This document shows positions 59,743 to 64,000 of a DNA stretch of 64,000 nucleotides, one piece after another. The notes under the pieces are model-generated. The model had not been told where the DNA came from. It did no database searches and saw nothing but the letters and a program-made list of their open reading frames with translations. Numbering within the stretch: the first letter of the stretch is position 1; the number at the start of each line of letters is the position of its first letter. The position numbers and the translations under genes are program-made. The stretch lies in NCBI RefSeq assembly GCF_000807855.2, contig NZ_JRYR02000001.1:3143490-3207489 (forward strand), in the 5' to 3' direction. This DNA comes from Flammeovirga pacifica (GTDB lineage: Bacteria > Bacteroidota > Bacteroidia > Cytophagales > Flammeovirgaceae).

Positions 59743-59778
59743 ACTCACAGCTCTATAAAAAAGAACTGTGAGTTTTTA
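59743..59778 (-). terminator. Weak hairpin directly after the giant secreted-protein gene
   Basis: ACTCACAG (59743-59750) and CTGTGAGT (59766-59773) pair. The T tract is good only on the plus strand, so its role for the minus-strand gene is doubtful. Confidence 0.4.
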
Positions 59779-62700
59779 TTATTTGATCTGTAATTTTAAG
59801 TATTCATGTAAGTCACCACCATGAATACTTACAATATATAAGCCCGAAGGTAAATGACCCACTTCCAATTTAAACCCTGGTTGGTATTCAATAATTTCTG
59901 AAATCAATACCTTACCATTCATATCTGTTACTTGGAACTCATAACGGCCGTTAGCAACATTCGAAAATTCAACATAATCATCTGTTGGAACAGGGTAAAT
60001 TGATAAAGCACTTTTAAGCTGATCAGAAGTTGAAAGTACTTCTCCGACTACCTTAACAACCACAGAAGCAGTAAATCCTCCATCATCTGTTGTTACTGTT
60101 ACTTCAGCAGTTCCGATACTTTTAGCTTCAAGTAACCCTGTATTATCAACTGTTACTACACTGTTATCTGAAGACGACCATGTAAAAACAAGATTCGTCG
60201 CATTTGCAGGGGCAATAGCTGCAGATAGTTGGCTACTCATCCCTTCAGATAATTCAATACTAGTCTCTGATAGAGTAATTCCCGTAACGAAGATGACATC
60301 TTCTTCTTCTTCCTCCTCTTCCTCTGTTTCTTCGATCGTAATTACTGTTTTATCTGTAGTGTTATCTACTGATGCCGTAATTTCTACTGTACCAATTGCT
60401 ACAGCTGTTACTAGTCCTTTACTATCTACAGTTGCTATGCTTTCATTTGAAGATATCCACATTACTGTTTCTTCACAATCACCTGTAGATTCTATATTAG
60501 CAGTTAAACTTAATGTTTGACCAACGTAGATTTTTTGATCTTGTTCAACTACAGCAACACTAGTAATTTCACATGCTTGAGCCATTTCTGCTCTCATCAA
60601 GATAATCTTATCTAAATTCCATTGCCAATCATGTGTACCTGTTGCTTCGATACGTAAAGTATATTCTCCTGCAGTGGTTATATCAATCGAACCGTCCGCT
60701 TTTAGTTCTTGGTAATCATCCCAAGATCCATTATTAGTTACAGGAGTTACGATAGATTGTTCGTTCAATGTAATAGTTACTTCTGCATTATCAGATGGTG
60801 TAGATATTAAATACTTTACACTATAAACTCCTGGTTCTAAATTGATATCAAATTCTACATAATCTCCTGAATTTACCCAGTTAATACCTACGTCTTCGGC
60901 TAAATTCACTCCCAAAGGAACATTACCATCATCAAAAGTTCCTCCTGTTCTATCAAAGTCTTCTGCTTCAATTACAATATCTTCAGGTGCTGCTTTAATA
61001 GAAATAGTCGCTGTACCAATAATTGAATTATCTACCATTGAGGTGGCTGAAATAGTTACTTCTTTACCTGCTGTGGCTTCTAACGCTTGTAATAAACCTG
61101 TACTGCTAATAGTCGCTACAGTTTCATCACTTGTACTCCAAGTCACGTTATTATTACATACATCTAATGGTAAAACTTCTGCAGAAAGCTGAAGCGTTCC
61201 TCCTTCTGCTACCATTCTAATTGCTGGTAAAATCTCTACTGATGTAAGTGCAGATGCTTCTGATACGATTACTTGAGCCGTTTCTTCACCCAATTCTGTC
61301 GTTAATTTAACCACAGCTGTACCTACTGATACTCCAACAAGTACTCCACTCTGATCAACAGTAGCAACTGATTCATTATCAATTGACCATACAACTTGAT
61401 TAGGTTCGCATGCCGTAATTGGAAGTTTAGAGTAATTTAATTCTAAAGATTGACAGTTGGATATACGGTACTCCGACTCTAAACTTACTGAAGTTAACTC
61501 TTGACAACCAACATCGCCATCAAACTTCATTTCAAAATGTTCCATGTTCCATTGGTAAGCCGTAGATCCTGAAGCAACTACTCCAATCTCATGTATACCT
61601 TCTGATGAAATGCTTACTTTTTCTGTAAGTTGATAAGGTTGGAAATTATCCCATCCATTATTTTCAATGGAAGTACTTCCTTGAAGTTGGCTATCCACAT
61701 ACATTTCTACTTTAGCATCAGCTGCTGCGGTACCTGCATAAAATGTAACTGTGTAATCTCCTGCAGAAGGGAAATAAATTTGATATACTACATAGTTCCC
61801 CGTTTTCACTGCATTGATTCCTTTTACTCCAGCTGAAGGTTCATATATTCCTAATTCATCACCAAATTTATCATCAAAGTCTTCTGCTTCTACATAAATT
61901 ACTTTGCCTACTGAAATTTCTAATGATGCTGTTACATTAGGATCTGTAACAGAAGTTGCTGTAACGGTCACTTTACCTTCCTCACTTCCTGCTACTACAA
62001 GACCATTTCCGTCTACAGATACTAAATTATTGCTCGCTGACCATTCTAATTCTGTTGCATTTGCCCATTCTGGTTCAAAGCCTAATACTTTCATAGGTAA
62101 TGAGCTATTTGGGAATACAGCCGTTCTTTTTGATAAAAGAATAGATGATGGCGCAACTAAAGGAGCTTCATCTTGGCAAGTTATCGTAATGATTTCGGTA
62201 ACCACCTCATTATTTCCATTAGAGATACCTTTCACCTCTGCAACTCCCGCTTTATTACCTGTAATGATTCCATCTTGAATAGATATTACGTCAGCACCAG
62301 AGATAATTTCCCAAGTCAATGATTTATCATAAGCATTTTCTGGAGTAATATTTACCTCAATTGGTATTTGCTCTCCTACTTGAACTGTTCTTAACCATTC
62401 TTTTACCTCAATTGACAAAGGTACTATTGGACCTTCAATTGATAGTGCACTTTCACATGTAGAAAGAGATGAATTTCCATCAAGTAAAGTAAGTCTTAAA
62501 GTATAATCCGAACCGATGGCCGCTAAATTATCCAAATCTATTGTTGTAGAGATAAATTGTTCTCCATTAGATTTTGTAAGTTCTTCAGAACTACCCAAAA
62601 CAACTCCACCTTTTAATAATTCTGCTTTTAATGTTCTTCCCGCCAAAGCATTTACTGAAAGATTGAAGGTATAAGAATCTTCACCAACTAAGGCATCAGA

Positions 62701-64000
62701 ATAATCAAAACAATATACTTTTTCATCACCACTTATTACTACAGTTACTTCTGTTTCGGTAGTAAATATCGTTCCTCCATTTTCTGTATCAACAACAGTA
62801 GCTTTTACAGTAGATTTCTCTCCGATTTTTAAACCTGAAATTTTACCTGTTACATGATCAACAGTAACCGCTGACTCATTAGAAGAAGACCAAACAACGT
62901 CATAATTTGCTGCTTCTTCTGGTAGAACAGTAAGTGTTAAAGGTGTTGTGATAAGAACTTCAGATTCAAATGTATCTCCTTGATCTATCATTACCTCAGT
63001 TATTGGTGTTGATTGATATGGAATTGCTTGTACTACAATTGATTTTACAATACCTCCATCATCTGATGTAGCTGTAATTGTTACTTCTCCTGCATCAGCA
63101 TGTGCTGTAACAACACCAAATTCGTCAACAGAAACACTTGATTCATCTGAAGATGTCCAGCTGATTTTCTTGTTGGTAGCATTTTCAGGTACAAAAGTTA
63201 CTTCTAAAGCTTTTGATTTTCCATTCATTAAATCAAATGTTCCATCTAATAACGATAAATCATTTAAGGCTATTAGGCTAGAAATATCAGACGAACGAAC
63301 AGGTGTAGTAGACATATCAAATACTTGTAGAGATACAGTAGTATAGGTCACTTTATTTCCACGAATTTCAATCACTACTTCATTATTTTCTTGAAGATAT
63401 TCTACAGGAACATCTACTTCCATTGTACCGAACCAAAAATTTCTAGAATCTTTGTATTCACCTCTCCAATCTGTGTCATAATCTAGGTTATTACCATTTA
63501 CAGTGATATAAGCAGGTACAAGTGCATTTTCAGGGAATTTACCAGAGAATCTTAAAGTTGCTTCGCCTTTTGATGGCACTACAACATTATTAATATTGGT
63601 TGTCATTGGTGTACGCCCAGGTACTTCTTTTCTAAATAATAGACCTCCAATAGAAGTAGTTCCTTGATTTAGCGCAAGGCCCATATATTTTTCTTCTACA
63701 GACGTTTGGTCTAATTCTAGGTTATTTTCTAAATGATAAACTAAGATCACCGTACCCCCACCTGAAATGGTTAAAGTACCAGGAGCTGTTTTTAACAATG
63801 TTTCATCTAAAGCAACTCCACCTGTAGTTCCAATATTCTCATCAAAATACATGTATCTCTTTTCTACTGACTGAACTTTAGTGGCTTTCGTATCAAAAAG
63901 ATTTAAATCTACTGTTGCTTCATCAAATTGTAAGTTATTGACAATAAGGTAGACTTTATTTTGATCAACATATGCATCTACTTGAATATCTCTATCAGTT
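59779..64000 (-). CDS. Giant T9SS-secreted protein with eight Big_2 and two CBM6 domains; N-terminus off the right edge
   Basis: The frame is open to the right edge, so 1406 residues are visible and the true start is missing; an internal ATG at 63852 is not the start. A beta-sandwich region (about 1-250 of the visible part, including VEEKYMGLALNQGTTSIGG) comes first. About eight bacterial Ig-like Big_2 repeats follow, each with a WSSSDESVATVD-type core. Two CBM6-like domains start with EAEDFDDKFGDELG and EAEDFDRTGGTFDDG. There is a poly-Glu linker, and a T9SS type A sorting domain closes it (LSIYPVPTDDYVEFS). The visible N-terminal part recalls the C-terminal side of GH86 agarases or porphyranases, so an agarolytic catalytic domain may lie off the edge. 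This is inference. Confidence 0.85.
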   Translation of the reverse strand, partial: TDRDIQVDAYVDQNKVYLIVNNLQFDEATVDLNLFDTKATKVQSVEKRYMYFDENIGTTGGVALDETLLKTAPGTLTISGGGTVILVYHLENNLELDQTSVEEKYMGLALNQGTTSIGGLLFRKEVPGRTPMTTNINNVVVPSKGEATLRFSGKFPENALVPAYITVNGNNLDYDTDWRGEYKDSRNFWFGTMEVDVPVEYLQENNEVVIEIRGNKVTYTTVSLQVFDMSTTPVRSSDISSLIALNDLSLLDGTFDLMNGKSKALEVTFVPENATNKKISWTSSDESSVSVDEFGVVTAHADAGEVTITATSDDGGIVKSIVVQAIPYQSTPITEVMIDQGDTFESEVLITTPLTLTVLPEEAANYDVVWSSSNESAVTVDHVTGKISGLKIGEKSTVKATVVDTENGGTIFTTETEVTVVISGDEKVYCFDYSDALVGEDSYTFNLSVNALAGRTLKAELLKGGVVLGSSEELTKSNGEQFISTTIDLDNLAAIGSDYTLRLTLLDGNSSLSTCESALSIEGPIVPLSIEVKEWLRTVQVGEQIPIEVNITPENAYDKSLTWEIISGADVISIQDGIITGNKAGVAEVKGISNGNNEVVTEIITITCQDEAPLVAPSSILLSKRTAVFPNSSLPMKVLGFEPEWANATELEWSASNNLVSVDGNGLVVAGSEEGKVTVTATSVTDPNVTASLEISVGKVIYVEAEDFDDKFGDELGIYEPSAGVKGINAVKTGNYVVYQIYFPSAGDYTVTFYAGTAAADAKVEMYVDSQLQGSTSIENNGWDNFQPYQLTEKVSISSEGIHEIGVVASGSTAYQWNMEHFEMKFDGDVGCQELTSVSLESEYRISNCQSLELNYSKLPITACEPNQVVWSIDNESVATVDQSGVLVGVSVGTAVVKLTTELGEETAQVIVSEASALTSVEILPAIRMVAEGGTLQLSAEVLPLDVCNNNVTWSTSDETVATISSTGLLQALEATAGKEVTISATSMVDNSIIGTATISIKAAPEDIVIEAEDFDRTGGTFDDGNVPLGVNLAEDVGINWVNSGDYVEFDINLEPGVYSVKYLISTPSDNAEVTITLNEQSIVTPVTNNGSWDDYQELKADGSIDITTAGEYTLRIEATGTHDWQWNLDKIILMRAEMAQACEITSVAVVEQDQKIYVGQTLSLTANIESTGDCEETVMWISSNESIATVDSKGLVTAVAIGTVEITASVDNTTDKTVITIEETEEEEEEEEDVIFVTGITLSETSIELSEGMSSQLSAAIAPANATNLVFTWSSSDNSVVTVDNTGLLEAKSIGTAEVTVTTDDGGFTASVVVKVVGEVLSTSDQLKSALSIYPVPTDDYVEFSNVANGRYEFQVTDMNGKVLISEIIEYQPGFKLEVGHLPSGLYIVSIHGGDLHEYLKLQIK

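Noticed and set aside
60293-60520. Ser-rich plus-strand frame of 75 codons
   Set aside because: It is antisense to the poly-Glu linker and Big_2 repeat of the giant secreted protein.
1-64000. tRNA, rRNA, phage, insertion sequence or CRISPR features
   Set aside because: All spacers of useful length were read on both strands; no TPsiC-arm pattern, transposase, integrase or regular spaced repeat was found.

Overview
The window is a chromosomal segment of an AT-rich Bacteroidota bacterium. The best guess is a marine, agar-degrading member of the Cytophagales close to Flammeovirga. This is inferred from a type IX secretion (T9SS) sorted, CBM6-bearing enzyme fragment, a Reg_prop/Y_Y_Y sensor kinase, a FecR/DUF4974 protein, the complete Bat operon, bacillithiol genes, GldI-like FKBP lipoproteins and promoters of the Bacteroidota TAnnTTTG type. 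No tRNA, rRNA, insertion sequence, phage gene or CRISPR array was seen. Several genes start with TTG or GTG (fusA copies, glmM, mutS, moxR).

Layout. 1-5.0 kb: a TPR sensor protein cut by the left edge, and a large NarX-type histidine kinase. 5.2-9.8 kb: envelope/stress genes on the minus strand (HdeD-like protein, M48 protease plus a 35-residue membrane peptide, a sulfatase). 10-13.5 kb: a lipoprotein, a MazG-like protein, a tandem family of four tiny peptide genes and an SDR/DUF2867 protein. 14.5-21 kb: the moxR-DUF58-DUF4381-batA-batB/C-batD operon. 21.7-23.6 kb: a lipoprotein and a barrel protein. 23.9-30 kb: fusA, then rpsL-rpsG-fusA-rpsJ, so there are two EF-G genes. 30-34 kb: an orphan FecR, a membrane protein and a fused trehalose synthase/phosphatase. 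34.3-34.6 kb: a probable structured RNA. 34.7-46.5 kb: ferredoxin reductase, ComEC, GlmM, cysteine desulfurase, BshA/YtxJ and a 2,4-dienoyl-CoA-reductase-like SDR. 46.6-54.1 kb: SecA, three FKBP lipoproteins and an NrnA-like phosphoesterase. 54.6-59.4 kb: MutS, DUF4199, GT2, DUF4136. 59.8-64 kb: the C-terminal part of a giant secreted Big_2/CBM6 protein cut by the right edge.

The most notable items are four. (1) Four promoters (HdeD operon, M48 protease, sulfatase, Bat operon) carry the same ACCTAAT-N7-ATTAGGT-like operator at the same distance from the -7 box. This suggests one envelope-stress regulon. (2) Four tandem short ORFs of 23-44 codons share a TxTATG(Y/F)P core and have their own promoter and terminator. 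(3) A roughly 310-base hairpin-rich intergenic element has three copies of a GAATAGA-TGAAGAG motif and ends in a terminator. (4) Two EF-G genes are nearly identical in protein but differ widely at synonymous sites.
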